A stretch of 64,000 bases of DNA from Luscinia megarhynchos (GCA_034336665.1 JAPFBE010000002.1:39349406-39413405), one strand, 5' to 3'; shown: positions 11,221 through 24,345, counted from the stretch's first letter. A program made the numbers and translations. Notes: generated by a model not told the origin, from the letters alone.

Positions 11221-14200
11221 GGAGCAGTTAAAGCCTGATATAATGCATCAATCAGCAGGTGGAAGACGTCTACTCCCCCAAAATGCTTTCACTGTTTATT
11301 TCTACACATTAATAAGCTGATTAAATATGAATATGAAAACAATTCTTTATTAACAGAGCCAGACCATTCTCTTAACAAAGGTGGTAGTTATAATTTTAAC
11401 CAGTGTCAACTTTTGAACAAAAACTTTCTCTACTAATTTACCTTACACCTCCGTAAGAATAAAAATAAAAGTAAAAAACCCCACCCCACCAAAAATAGGG
11501 GGGTTTTATGTTAAAACATTCTGAGAGTAATTTCTTAGACAGATTTCTCATTTCTTTGTGTTGCTTTGTAGCAAATTCTGATCATTTGAGTGCTCGTCAG
11601 AGCAACTTGTACTGGAGACCAAGAGAACAAGAAAGATGAGGTGCAGCAGAGCCATCAGCTCTGCAAAAGGAAGGGAAATGTGTCATTTTTGGTGTCTTCC
11701 CAGAGAAGACATGTAAGCAAGATATACATCACACAAAACAGTACAAATGAGACCACCTGCTAACCACCTGTTTAGCTGATAATTTACAACATTTGATACT
11801 TTTCAGAAAGGTCGATATTTGACAGATGCTGGCTGATAAACCAAATTCCAAAGCATCTCATGGAGTTCCTGCTTTAATAACCACCTGCATAGTTGTCAGC
11901 AGTTTGTGGCAGTGAGTAGTTGTATACTTATCTGTTGGACTTTTCAGATTATATGCAGAAAGTACTATGAGAAAAGTCCTGTGAGGATTCAAAAATTGGA
12001 AGAAACAGGTAGATAGGTAATATCAAGTAAGTTGGTGACTTAGCATTCTTTTTCTTAAAATTTCTGATGCCATGTACTGAGCACCAGGGTTCTAGATCAA
12101 GCAAGGACATGTGATCACCTCAAGATGGATCAAATCTAGAAGCTATGGAGGCTAGGTCATTTTCCAGAAACAGGATAATGCCCAAACTTAATGGTCACAT
12201 TGTAGAAGCAGTAGATGAATTCAAAGTGCGTTCAAAAAAAAAAGATTTTCTAAAAAAATTGCAAAGAAATTAAAATTGGCTCATTCATCCATTCAAAAAA
12301 GTCTTGGAAAGGATGGAACCTGAGAATGTACAGAAATTTGTTGCAAAATGTAGTTCTTCCACAGCCTGTTCTCCTGGGAGCAAAAATCATGAAAAATAGA
12401 TGCTGATCACAAAGAAACCATGGGGGACTCTTAAAAATAGTGCTGGTGAGGGCCTACATATTTCCTGTATCAAAAAAGAAGACAATTTCTATGTTTCCAA
12501 GATGGGAAGACAGCACAAACATATGTACTTTGATCATATGAGGAATATGGATGGAAAAGACCTTGAAACAGTTAGTGCATCTGAAAGGGATCATAAAAGA
12601 CCACCCCTCGCAGAGGATGAGTGGTGAGAAGATGGTGTGTGACAGATGCTCAGGAGTGAGTTCCTTATAAATCACACAAGAAATGGACTGAAGGGGCTCT
12701 CAAGTATTGCAGTAAGATGTTACCAATATTTTATGCAGGTTTTACCTCACGTAAGGGGAAGAAGAATGTCTCTCATACCTCACTTAGCTCACTCATGGTG
12801 TTACTCTGGATTCCTGACCAGCCACAAGTCTGGTTGCACACAGAACCTTTCCAGGCCAGTGGGAATAATGGTCAATTCTCTCTGTGTACCTAAAAGCAAG
12901 CTGAAAACATGTTATGTAAGATGATTTGATCTGATATTCCCACACATTTTCAGCACTCAAGATATAAAAGGTGATCATTGGCCCAGAGAAGAGGGTAAAT
13001 ATTGAAGCAAACACGGAAAGGACCACATACATAAACAACTATTTCAAGTATTAGATGAAAATATTTATTGTCTCAATGCTATTTGTTGGGGCATTCTTCA
13101 GAGGACATTTTGTCTTTCTGCATGAGTTGGTTTTAGGTTTGGACTTGTAACACGAGCTGCAGAGAGTGAAGGCATTGTGAAACCATCTCTTCCTCCCTTC
13201 CTGTGCCCTGCAGGTAGGAGGGTCAGACAATGAAGATGCTGAAGCTCATGGTGTACACATAGCAAGCACAGAGATTGGGCTTGAGGAGTAAATGTGATTA
13301 AAGGGGCACGTCTGCTATATTTAGTTCAGTGTCTGGGAGAAAAGGTGGCCCGTTCTGAACAACGTTTTTGACAAACTACATTTGATGATGTTAAAGGCTG
13401 AGTAGTTAAAGTTGAGAGAAAAAGCCTTTTGAAGGCCATATAAAGAGAACACTTGCTTTGCCTTGTTAGAGGAGAGCAAATGTGTGTTTTAGTTTGTGCA
13501 TTATATGAGATCAAACTTCTGCTGCTCTACATTGGGAACATTCCCTCACATTTGCTTTCTGTCCCTAAGACTTTATTTTTTTCACTCCTCATTTCTTGCC
13601 CTGTTTTCCAGCTTGATATTTCCTTTTTCGTTGGAACCATTTGTTTTTAATTCACTCTTACATTTTTATCCTTAGAGAAAGACACATTGGCAGAATCACT
13701 TTTTAATATATTGATAAGGAAGAACTCAGTGATGATTTTATTAATATTTTCTGAAGTTTACCTGAACTAGATACTATAATTTACCAGCAGTGAATTAGTA
13801 ATAAAATAAGAACCAAGGATCCAAACAAAACTTTTTAGCTTCATTTTTCAGAGCAATATATAGGAATGTAGTCTGTGCCAAGCAGTAAAGAAACTGTGCT
13901 CAAGGAGCACAGGTATGTAGCTGCTAAAAGAGATATTTATCACTAGTAAATGTATTTGTGCACGTAAAAATACCTGATATTTGTTTCAGAATTGGTTACC
14001 TAGCTATTATATCTATGCACAAAAGCATGTACAAGGAGTATAAGAAAATACATGCATTTTATTCAGCTACCTTTCATTCTTTACTTTGAAATTCAGAAAG
14101 AGGGCAAAACATTTTGAAATGTGAAACTGTAGAGCTATATTTAATGCCTACAGTCAACTATTTTTCCCTTAGAGGATAAGAAAATGTATTAAAATTTCTA

Positions 14201-14765
14201 TGTGTTTTCCCCCCTCTTTTCCTCAGTTTAAATTTTTCTGCACTTGTCTCTTGAAGAAATCATGCTTACATTGACCTATTCAGGCTGTATTATAAAAGCC
14301 TTCCAGTCAAGGGTTTTTTTATTTATTTAGGAGACCATATGAAAGAGCAGATCCTTAGGTTAGTAAGGTATAAAAATAACCAATCTGAGGAAAAATTCTG
14401 AGAAAGGATGAGACAAGAGCTTCGCTCACAGTGAATTGAGTCATTTGTTTACAGTGGATTGTTTACACATAGTCTTAAAGAAAAGAACATGCGAGTTAAC
14501 TAGAAACCTCACATCCTTGTGTGCTCAATTTCTGTTTCTGAGATCATGAAGGAACATGCAGATGAGCTAACAGGTGCACTGAAACCAGTCTCTGGGACCC
14601 AGGTTTCCCATAGTAAGATCAGCTCACCACTGTAACATGCTCTAAGCAGTAGATGCAGAGAACTGTCAAATTCTATTTCTTCCCCTGCCAGGGAGCCTTT
14701 CTCTTACTGGTTTCTTCAGCTCCAAGGATGAGGGATGGAGGTTTGGGAGCATGGGAACATGGGAA
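11076..14765. other. Non-coding stretch, mostly nothing recognised
   Basis: AT-rich sequence containing the (TG)n at 11189. The 12060-12680 part has the patchwork look of a decayed LINE or other repeat, and open frames at 12400-12924 have no domain. 13130-13300 is slightly GC-richer without recognisable content. No gene is supported. Confidence 0.5.
11189..11217. repeat. (TG)n microsatellite
   Basis: About 14 uninterrupted TG units followed by TATA. Dinucleotide tracts of this length are commonly length-polymorphic. Confidence 0.95.
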
Positions 14766-14824
14766 GGAGTTAATGAATTAACATTATGAATGAATTAATA
14801 ATGAATTAATAATGAATTAACTCC
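14766..14824. repeat. AT-rich 11-bp tandem array bounded by inverted repeats
   Basis: Three copies of AATGAATTAAT (14789-14799, 14800-14810, 14811-14821 with the last base changed) form a short minisatellite. The outer ends, GGAGTTAAT at 14766-14774 and ATTAACTCC at 14816-14824, are perfect inverted repeats, so a strand can fold into a hairpin. Each unit carries ATTA/TAAT homeodomain cores. Confidence 0.85.
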
Positions 14825-14895
14825 GAGGCATTTCACATTTAATATACACACTGACTTTATTCCACTTCAACACAATATCCCTATCATTATATTGA

Positions 14896-15246
14896 TGCTT
14901 TTACAATGTCCATGGTTGCAGTTTTGTGACTCCTCAGCACTTCCTGGTTGCCTGGAACCATAGAAATGTCTGCACATTACATAACTTTCCCAGAAGATAT
15001 TTTTTTGGGACTGCCTGTCATCTAAAATATCAGTGCCTAGATTATGCTGAGGTGTGCACTAGTTACCATGCCTTGGTATCAGATAGAGGAGTTTTAGAGG
15101 ATGAGGAGGAAGAGATAACAACATCAAACATTATTGCCTCATCTACTGTAGCCCCTCATTCTCTTAACCTGGAGATCATAATTGCTCCCATTTTGGCCAC
15201 TACTCTTATAGCTGTTATTTTTGTTCCCTTAAATACCTTCCTATTC
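14896..15246 (+). other. Unresolved open frame ending in an (AAAAC)n tract
   Basis: This frame is open for about 117 codons after a TGA at about 14893 and then runs into the (AAAAC)n repeat, which has no stop in this frame, so it formally reaches 15414. It has no in-frame ATG near its start; the apparent start is a GTG at 14926, so it would have to be an internal exon or a decayed copy. The translation has several cysteines in its first half, an acidic DEEEE run at about residue 60 from the GTG, and a hydrophobic stretch (from about 15169 to 15245) that could be a membrane segment. I recognise no family. The A-rich tract right after it could be a retroposed tail, but there is no clear 3' UTR, poly(A) signal or target-site duplication. 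Length alone is compatible with chance. Confidence 0.2.
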
Positions 15247-15336
15247 AAAACAAAACAAAACAAAACAAAACAAAACAAAACAAAACAAAACAAAACAAAA
15301 CAAAACAAAACAAAAACAAAACAAAACAAAACAAAG
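15247..15336. repeat. (AAAAC)n microsatellite
   Basis: About 18 pentanucleotide units with one 6-base variant near 15312. Repeats of this type often grow from poly(A) tails of retroposed elements. Its reading produces long artificial open frames on both strands. Confidence 0.95.
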
Positions 15337-15904
15337 CAAGCCATGCCTTCACATCCCAGAAGAAAAAAATACCCTTTCCATTGTTTTCAATTACCTCATT
15401 TTGGAAGTTTTTGACCTGAAGATCTCTTAGCAGAAAAAAAAAAGAAAAAAAGAAAAAAAAGGTTGGGTTGGAAAAATATGGATAAGTAGTTGTGGGATCA
15501 GCCTCAAGATGAAATCCTTAAAGGGAATTTAAATGGGATGTTCCTTGGCTGTCTTTTTTGAAGGGGACATCCTTCCTCTGCAGAAGTTCAGTGTAATGTT
15601 GTTGTCACATCAATAACTGGATTCCAATAGGATGAGACAGCTTCTCTGTCCTCAAAAAGAGACTCATCTTGCCAAAAATAAGGGGATGGATTCATCTCAA
15701 AGACAGATTTCTACATGTGAGCTGTGATATCTGCATCTGCTGTCACCTCCTGTAGGGTACACTGCAAATATTGGCAGTTTAGGAGAAGAAAAAATTAATT
15801 TAAGCTAATACGTGGAAAGAAAATATCCAGTAATGTTTAGGGATGTGAAGATTTGTTTTACATGGGACAATAAAAGAATCTGGTTTGCTCAACATCAAAA
15901 ATAA
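15337..15904. other. Non-coding stretch with A-rich run
   Basis: Contains an A-rich tract with G interruptions at 15431-15461. Otherwise it is unique AT-rich sequence. Confidence 0.5.
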
Positions 15905-16205
15905 AAGGTAAGAAAGAATTTCTCTTTATAAATACTTTATAGGAATAAACAACAGAGAGGTTGATAAACTGGAAGACAAACCTGGATGAAGAAAAAATGT
16001 ACATAACCAAGAAGTAGGTTTCTAAATATCTGAAGAGTGAAGTTTTGGAACAGATTTACTAAAAGACAGAAGGGGGAAAGGGGATCAAACTACTAAGTTG
16101 ATTTTAGGTAAATTTAAAACTGGAATTATAAAAATATTGTTGCCTGTAATGGGAGGGGATGTGAGATTTTGACTCTTGATACATTCTTAGGAGTGCTAGT
16201 GAAGA
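15905..16205 (+). mobile_element. Ancient CR1/L3-type LINE 3' fragment
   Basis: Ordered blocks match the 3' region of old amniote CR1-like LINEs. These are ctctttataaatactttat...ggaataaacaacagagagg, then aggtttctaaatatctgaagagtgaagttttggaacag, then a ttgattttaggtaaattta block, then attgttgcctgtaatgggaggg. In such elements this order spans the end of ORF2 and the start of the 3' UTR. The copy is heavily mutated and has no terminal repeat. It is much more diverged than the CR1 copies at 53815 and 63548, so it probably predates them. Recognition is from recalled consensus wording, not alignment. Confidence 0.65.
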
Positions 16206-19200
16206 GTAAGCTGCAGAACAAACATGGTATAAGGGTCTAACAATTAATTTCTGATTTTGAAGACAGCCAAAGAATGCAGAAAACCAGAACTGTTTCCTAA
16301 AAGAGGAAGTAAATTTTTATTCTACATATTTTCTCCACTCCATCAATATTGCATCTGCCAAACTTTGGATAGCAAATTTATTGCATATTCTAATTGAACT
16401 GTAAAATCTTCTTTGTGGCCATTCAGAAGCAAGAGGAATGTTCAGCTTACTTTTCTGCTAGGCTTTTGTCCATTAATCATTCCTAGCATGGACTGAAATA
16501 AAGTGAATCTTAAGCTTACATTTTTTCCACTAAAAAGATATTGATTTTATTTTTCAGTGTTCTTTTAGAATTTCAGTCCCCTTCATTTCATATGCTGTCC
16601 CTACTTTTCTGTTCACTTATTGTTGGTATGGTTGAAGTATCTCTTGCAATTTGTTTTAATTTCCTAATTCAAGTCTAATGCAATTCAGTCAAAGACCTTA
16701 GACCTGAAGCCTAAAAGTCAGGGTGACTTTCAATAACTCCCATGTGCTCCCTTTCCATATCCAAATTAAATCTAGTCTCTTATGGAAGACCTTGCATAGA
16801 CTTCACACCTATTTTACAATTCCTTTCCAGTGTGGTTCTCTCTCAAACCTGGTGAAACCCTCAAACTGGCTTGCTGATACCAATGATGATGCTGATTATG
16901 TGACAGTATATTCAGAAGGGAAATTAATGTGTAAAAATATGAAAGAACAAAACACACGATTCCTTCAGCTTCTGGCACTGCTATCACAGCTGTATCTGAG
17001 AAGGGAACCTTCTGTCTTCTGAGATTTGTGGTGATGCTTCCTCAGCTCTTGGCTTATGGCAGCCTTTGCCTACCCTCTGAGGTGCACATCACCTTCTGAA
17101 CTACAGGATGCAGCCGAAAATCTTACTGCCACATGAAGTTATAAAGATGGAAAAAAGAATAAAAAATACATTTACTGAAAATTTGAATCTCAGTCTTATA
17201 CTGTGAAGTCTGAAAAAATTAAAAATTTTCTCTACAATATTCAAAAGAGGAGACTTTTTTAATTTGCAAAAATTTTAATTTTGTTTCTCATTATGGAGTG
17301 AGAAATTCAGAGTAATAACACTGAAATAAATGTAATTTTCCCAGATTTATATAAGGAACTGAGAAAAATATTTGTGCCTAATTGACAAACAGGACCCTGT
17401 TGGAGACCAGCTCAGCTCAGCTATGGATTTCTTGTGGCAGTCAGGGAAAGTCTTTTGGTAAATGATCCTGAAAACATGTAGAAACTTTGGGTAAGGCAGC
17501 TTGCATCTGGTTTTAATATTTCATTTACATGTTGCACTCCTTTTAACCTACCTACCCTTATATATAGAATATATACTTTCTCATACATATGAAAAATGGT
17601 GTTCAGGGTCAGTTAAATAATCTTGCTATAAAAATAACAGTAATTAAATATATGAAGATGCCATTAGTGGATTAACTTGTCTCCTTTCTTTTTTCTTTTT
17701 TTTTTTGATGGTATGTATCAAAGAAAAACAATAAATTTTTTCATTCTAGTATTACTGAAACTATTTCAAACTATATTGTATGATCCCAAATAATAAAAAT
17801 GGGTGCAACACAAAGGATGTAATGATTTTTTAATGTAAAATTCCTCATTTATTACTTTTCATATGGGGCTTAGATGATGAATGGAAATAACACTTTAGAA
17901 CCATTTACAATATCATTCTCTATAAGAAAGCACCAAGTGAGGCAGGAAAAGGATGGGATTAAAGTGGAAATAAATGGAAAAATAAAATATTCCCTTTTGA
18001 AGATTACTTATTTAAAGAAAAAACTTTGTATTTCCAGTTAAACAGTCCTTTGCACCCAGGGAGCCTTTCTTTCACTCAAAAAATGCTTGTTAGTAACAAT
18101 TTCTTGCTGGCAAAAGTTAAATGTCTTTTCTTTTTGATCTTAAAAGTTTAATTCTTCTATATTAATCCTGCTCTTAATCAGAGAGATTTACCAAGACTTA
18201 AGAAGGACACATGTACACACACAGCAGGGAACAGACAAGAAAAGAAAAAAAAAGATGACAACTCCTATTTATGGTTAAGCTTTGGAAAGATATAATTAAT
18301 TCAGAACCCAGATTATTCAGGATTCAAGGGAAGGTAGCTTGCATTTCCTATCAGTGCAGATTTTAGCCCTGGAAGGTAATTTGTTTTTTTGACAGAAATT
18401 CTGGAGCCTTCTCTTCTCCTCTTCAAAGGCCTCCCACATCAATTAAAAGCTCACTGCATATCATTCTGGTGCCCCATGGAGGAAACCCTTTGTTTCTTCT
18501 GCGTCATAGGTGCTGCAAGCCAACCAAATTACAAGTCTGTGCAGTTTCACAACATTAAGAAACATAAAAAGTATAAGGGACAAATTAAACAGATGGGTGA
18601 GTTTGAGCAAATGTCATGCTACAGCCCTCTGTCAGGAAATGAGGCTTTACATCAGATGATGCTTCAGTCACATGTTGATCTGACTTACGGTGAAAGCATT
18701 GAAAAAGAACCTCTTTTAATTTAATTTTTTTGGCAAATTAGTTGGTTGCATAAAATAATGCTTTGTTTTATGGGTCAGTTGTTGATTTTAACTTAATCAC
18801 TGCACCCAGCTCATTGGCCCAGGCAATGGTCAACCTCACCCAGTGGTGGAAAATCTCAAAAGCTAGGATGAGGAGGCAAAATTGCAATTTAATGACATTT
18901 CCTGCAGAACCTTTTCCATCTTCTAGTGATTGGTGGCTAAGGATTTATTGAGAAAGAGGTCTTGAGGAGTTCTCTTCCATGACCTTTGATCAGTTGTCTC
19001 TTGAAATCACAGAAATTTCTGACATTTGTAGCATCCTGGGACAATGAGTAAAGATGTTCTTTGTATGGAAAAATATCTTCATTTATTTGTTTTCAATTTT
19101 CTAGTCACATTTGTTTTCCTAGATGTCACAATGAGAAAAAGAGAGTACAGATATTCTGATTTCATCTTTTGTGAGGCATACATGGATTTTATGAACCTCC

Positions 19201-19794
19201 ACTACTCCCTCATTCCACCCCAGCATTTCTTTTCTGGTCTGACCAGTCCTTGATTTCAGTTGTTCTTTGCAAAGAAATTATTTCTCACCTTTGATCACCC
19301 ACATTGGCTTTCTCTCCAAGTTTCCTACTGTCTGGCTTTGAATGTTTTTTAAAAGGCTAACAGACTAATATTTTAGATGCAAAACATAATTCGCAAAAGT
19401 GACATAATTATATTTTAATTTTAATTTAGGGTTTAAGGCTTTTTTTTTGTTATTCTTTGCTCTTTGACTGAAGTACAGTGACAAGTTTATTCTGCTTTAG
19501 CATAGGTGTCAACAGAATTTAAATTTTCTTTGTCCTACAATTTAATTAACAAGTGGAATGGTGCTTCTTTTGTTTTCCTTGGCTACGTACTCTGTGTGTT
19601 AGCATAGATTGAATTTATTCTACTGTCCATTGCTTTGAGGACACAGAGAAAGTTCTAAAGCATTAACACTCCCAATCAGACTGTGAAAGGTGCATGACAC
19701 AGCGTTGTGGTGCAGTTTTCAAACCAGGGACTCCCCAAGTAGTTTGTGCAGGACAGAAAGTCTTTGTTTTTATATGCTCATCCTGCCTTAATGT
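16206..19794. other. Non-coding AT-rich stretch, nothing recognised
   Basis: AT-rich unique sequence with several A or T runs (for example 17695-17706). Open frames at 16723-17022 (99 codons) and 18389-18724 (111 codons) have no domain, no recognisable splice context and chance-compatible length. Confidence 0.55.
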
Positions 19795-20260
19795 ATGCTG
19801 TCTCTACTGGGAGCAGCCACATACGGTCACTCCTCTCTGAATGCTCGTATTTGCTTTTCTTAACCTGAGCAACACTGAAACAAACTGTGGTCTTTTCATT
19901 TCCGTAGGAACAGCTATCTCAGGATCTGCAGTGGCAGCTGAAGGGTTAATTCCCAATGGACACAGACAAGGCGAGCAGTCTGGGTGCTGGTTTGTAAAGC
20001 GAATTTTCAATGTGTAGCCCACAGACCATCATTGATTGCGGTAAATAAATAAAACCACTCCTGACTTTTATTGTTGTAGGGAGTAATTATAATTCACAGG
20101 GCCAGACCCTTTGTGCCACAGAATGCTTAATTTGTGGTTTGCATGAGCAGATACATTAACTTCTGTACGCTCCTTTCATTAGAACGCTATTACTCATTGA
20201 GGACTGATCAATATATCATCTATACAACATCTTGAATGTGGATGTCTGGACCCATTGTGG
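19795..20260. promoter_or_regulatory. Candidate conserved non-coding element (D)
   Basis: Eight CpGs in about 400 bp (in tacggt, ctcgta, tccgta, ggcgag, agcgaa, tgcggt, tacgct and aacgct contexts) against a nearly CpG-free background. A HOX/PBX-like cattgattgcgg lies at about 20030 and a gtaattataattc at about 20084-20096. No frame spans the block; a 72-codon minus-strand frame at 19804-20022 resembles nothing. The texture is that of a developmental enhancer. Confidence 0.5.
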
Positions 20261-23200
20261 GCTTGCTGATAATGACTTCTTTATTCAAGCCAGCTTGTAG
20301 GAACAAGGAGATAAAGAAAAGGAAAGAGAATTATAGCATATGCTCATGAAAGTATTCTAAAGGTTATAAACAGAAAGCAGGAGTAAAGCTACAGGGTAGG
20401 GAAAGCGATCATAGAGAAAAAAAAGCGTAAAGGAACTGAAAGTTGAAAAGGAAAAAAGGTTAGAGTTTCACTGTATTTCTTTTTCTGACATTATGCAAAG
20501 CAAGCTAAGTTTTAATAAACCTTCTTTTGAAACTAGTCCTCCCCTTTGGGATTATATTGCCCTTTAGGTTTTCATATCCTAATGCTCTGCTCATCTTGTG
20601 AGGCATTTAAGTATTCCCAGTGAAAGCAGAGCACCATTTTCCTTCCCCCTTGCAATCTTTTATTTATCTTTTGTTCTCCTCCTTTCTCTTCTCTCCTCTT
20701 TCTTTCTACCCCAAATAAACTCTCTGGGGCTCAAAGGTTTTATTTCTTCCATTAACTTTTAATTTCTTATGTATTACTTTTTTTTCTTTCTTTTCCAAGC
20801 TTTTCTTATGCTCTTTATCAAATTTTATATCATATTACTATAACTTTTATGTGTGATGTGACAGACTGTAGCTTGATTCAGGCTCACTGCATTCTCCATA
20901 TCTGGGATATATTTTGGGAAATGGTATTGAATAGAAAATTATGTACCCACAAAACACCTTATTAATTTATTCTGTTTTTTTTTCTTGCTGCTCTACTTTG
21001 GCTTTTGTTTTACTGATAAAAAAAAATAAAAGAACTATAATCTGTTCTGTAGATTTGAGTGGAGATGCCACACGGTTGAAGAAAGTACAGAAAGGTTTAG
21101 AATTGTTTTCAAGAAATAAAGAAATAAGCAAAAAGAATTTATGAAAGAATGCTGAAGAGAGCCATAGCAAGTTCCAACCTTGGGGTGGGAAGAAAAAAAT
21201 GCCTTGTTTTTTTCTGAAAGAAATCAAAACCAGTTTGGTCATGAAGCAGATCTTCATGAAGTAAGTAATGCATACAGGAAAATTAAAATCTTGTGAATTG
21301 ATTTTAAGAGATTCAGCAGCTCAGGAGGAGATTGCAAAGGAGAAGAGTACTTTCAGTGACAGAAAGTCGACACCTAGAACTCAATAACAAGTTGAGGTAA
21401 TAATGAGCACAAATCAGATTTCTGATGCTGCCTGAAAATTAACAATTAAAGATCTTCAGTCACATTTTAAGAAATACCACAGAAGAGCAAGTTGTTTTTG
21501 ACCTCAATCCAGCAATCTAGAGGTGCTAACCCTATTCATGGAAATTAGGGACTAGATGTTTACACTGCAAAGAAAGATAAGCAGCATTGCAAACTGCTAA
21601 AAGACTGATTGAAATATAGCCCAGTATGTTTGAAAAACAGCAGCAGAGGTGATCAGAAAAGCTGGCATTTTTTCTACATGAGAAACAGATAACTGCAATT
21701 TTCTAATAAGCTTAGGGTGGGAAAACTTTCTTGCCCTCCCCCCCCCAAAAAAATTAAAAATGCTTTTGTATTCAATAGCCAGCTCCTTCCAACAAAATTT
21801 CCACTAGAATGAAAATGCTCTATTTTAGCTTATATTAATTTATCAAGTCACATCAAATATTATTATTTGGAGGTAGGTGCCAGTAACTATACTCTGTTTC
21901 ATCTGCTCCAGTGCTTTACGAAAGTTGCAGTTCAGGCATCTCCCTTGTGCCTCGTGGTGAACTACAAGGCTGCAGAACAGAAATTACAGGAGAGCCTTAA
22001 TCTGCCCCAGCTTCCACTTTCTGTGCAGGTGAGAAAATACAGTGAAATTAATAACTCTGTATAGACAAAACTTTTTAGTTTGGTAATCTGTTCAGCCAAA
22101 TGGGGTAAAGGGAAGATTCCAGTCTCCTAAAGAAAGAAAAGCAAAATGGAGTAAAAAGAAGGTAAAATCAGGAAAAAATTAGCATTCAAGCTCTAGCTGG
22201 CAATCACTGTGGGTGGCTGGGCAGACCTGGTTAATCTCTGCCCGGTTTTTATCAGAGCCCAGACCTGAGTCAGCCAGGTATGACTTCACCTGGAAAAGGG
22301 TCTGCAGTCCCTGCTGATGCAGGGCTCCTGCAGTAGGATGCATAGTCCAGAGACTCCTGCTCAGGGTCCATAAACAGCATGTGGAGAGAATTTAAACACA
22401 GCTCTAGGATGCAACACAGCACACTGTTTGCTCACTGCACTCTGGCTGTTTAACCCTGGTGCCACTACATCTCTTCACAACTCACTGTTATTCTTGCTTG
22501 TCTCTCCTGCCCTAATAATGCAGAACACATGATCCCACTTCAGCTTACTGTGTCAGGGTTCACAATACATTCCATAATATGTTAGTTCTCCTAGGGGTTG
22601 AATATGGAGATATTTCAGACTGCATTATGTATAATGTGCCTTCTAGACTCCAGATTGATGGGTTTGATTCTATGATATTCCAGCAATTTTATTCTACTAG
22701 TTTATAATTAGTTGTGGTTCTGAAGGAGGGTCTACTTTGTTTCAGCTTTCTCCTGCCTCTACCTCTCAAACCTTTCTTAGTGTGTCTGACATTGCTATTG
22801 CAGCCTGTCACTGTGCTTCTATGAAGAAATTCTGCTCTTGCATGGGCTTCTCCTGTAGAATTTTTCCTAGCTGAGTTGTTCCAGCAGTATTATGCAAAGC
22901 AATTCTGGGCTCAAGTGGGACAACATAATAGAGGTGCTTCATGGAGCCCAGAAGAGTTTGAGATTCTTAATGTTCAGCAGGACTTGCTTTAAATGTCCTT
23001 GGAGATCTTGTGGCCTGTCTTGGGGCTGGGAACTAGAATGTCTCATTTGCCCTATGGAGGAGCAGCCACAGTGATCCCTCTGTCCCTAGGATTTGGCCAT
23101 TCCCAACACCATTTTCCTGCAATCACCAGCAGCTGAACAGCCAAAAGCCCTGCCCTCTGGTGTTTCTTACCACTGCACAGATGTTTTTAGCTTCAAGTAG

Positions 23201-24175
23201 TCCTGAATAGACTCCATAATTAGAGGCCTGCAATTAGCTTCTGTTCAAATATCCCGTGCTCCAGCTGGTACAAAGGAGAAATTCAAACTTCTCATCTTCA
23301 AATTCTTCTCTCCTTTCCATGCATTTCAGTGCTTCTCTGTTCCTTATTCCATATTACAATATGACCAACGTACTTCTTATAAAGTGATTACCTTTTGGAA
23401 CAATTTAAACTTCACTGCCTCATAAGCTTCCCTTCTTTTTACAACTTGAAAATTAAATAAGCTTCACAAAAAGATAAATATTTTATATTCTGTACTCTTT
23501 TCCTACTGCCCAGATGTGTCAATCTTCTCAATTTCTATTTAAACACTATTTTTACACATTTTTTCCCGACTAAGTGCAATTTAGGTTCTTTTTTGTATAG
23601 AGTTCTTTCAAGTTATTTAGGAGAGTGTTTGTATTAAATATATTACATAAAATAAATTGTATCCTAATTTACCGAAAAGACCCCATATTACATATTTCAC
23701 AAAAAAGGTGTAAAATAGTAATAAAAAGTACTAAAGTATAGTTTTCTCAAGAGACCAATGATGAATTTTATTCATTACTTTAAATAACAGCTTGGTTTTC
23801 ATATAGGTAATAAGCTCTTTATATAAAAAATTAGAATAAATTTGGAATAATCTGAGCAAATTAAAAAATCAGATATTAAATCCTTTTTGTTTTTCAGGTA
23901 GGAAGATTTTACACCTGTGTAGGCATTATCAGCTGTGCAAGCACCTAACAGAATTGACTTTTTTGTAGGAAATACTGAAAGGGACACTGAATCCATAGCA
24001 TATCATATTGAGAGAAGGTAAACAGCATCATGCCTGTAAGATACATGATCGTTTTAGCTACTTGGGAAAATGAAAAGTCCTGAACCTTGTAATATCTTTG
24101 GACTCTACACTGAAGAAAGATGGTAAATTACAGTAAGTGGAAAGCAGAGAGACAGAAATCAGGAGCTAAAAACCA
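20261..24175. other. Non-coding stretch, nothing recognised
   Basis: Pyrimidine-rich at 20640-20715, short C/A run at 21739-21754, otherwise unique. 22190-22350 is slightly GC-richer. No gene or repeat family is recognised. Confidence 0.5.
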
Positions 24176-24345
24176 AGCTGACTAGGGAAGGCTGAAACCA
24201 TCAGGGTTACTTAAGCAGAAGAAGAAAACATGGGGGTAAAAATGTAATAAAAAGGTGAGATATGCAAACGGCTGCTGTGAAGAGAAGAGTCCAAGTGCTC
24301 TCAGATGATGGATGGTACAAATGAAAATGGGTTTGTACTACAATG
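24176..24345 (+). mobile_element. Ancient CR1-type LINE relic
   Basis: Patchy similarity to the C-terminal ORF2 region of old CR1 elements. It starts with a gggaaggctgaaac block, has a cggctgctgtgaagagaag block at the place where CR1 has its 'aaggctgctgtaaagagg' word, and ends with gatggatggtacaaatgaaaatggg. Each block is degenerate and the ends are unclear. It could also be chance resemblance. Confidence 0.4.

Noticed and set aside
11247..11254. TGATTGAT octamer (minus strand), with another at 30929-30936
   Set aside because: Isolated copies are expected a few times by chance and lack the clustered context seen at 55797-56060.
15247..15336. Regularly repeated units considered as a CRISPR-like array
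   Set aside because: Simple pentanucleotide microsatellite without spacers; the host is a vertebrate.
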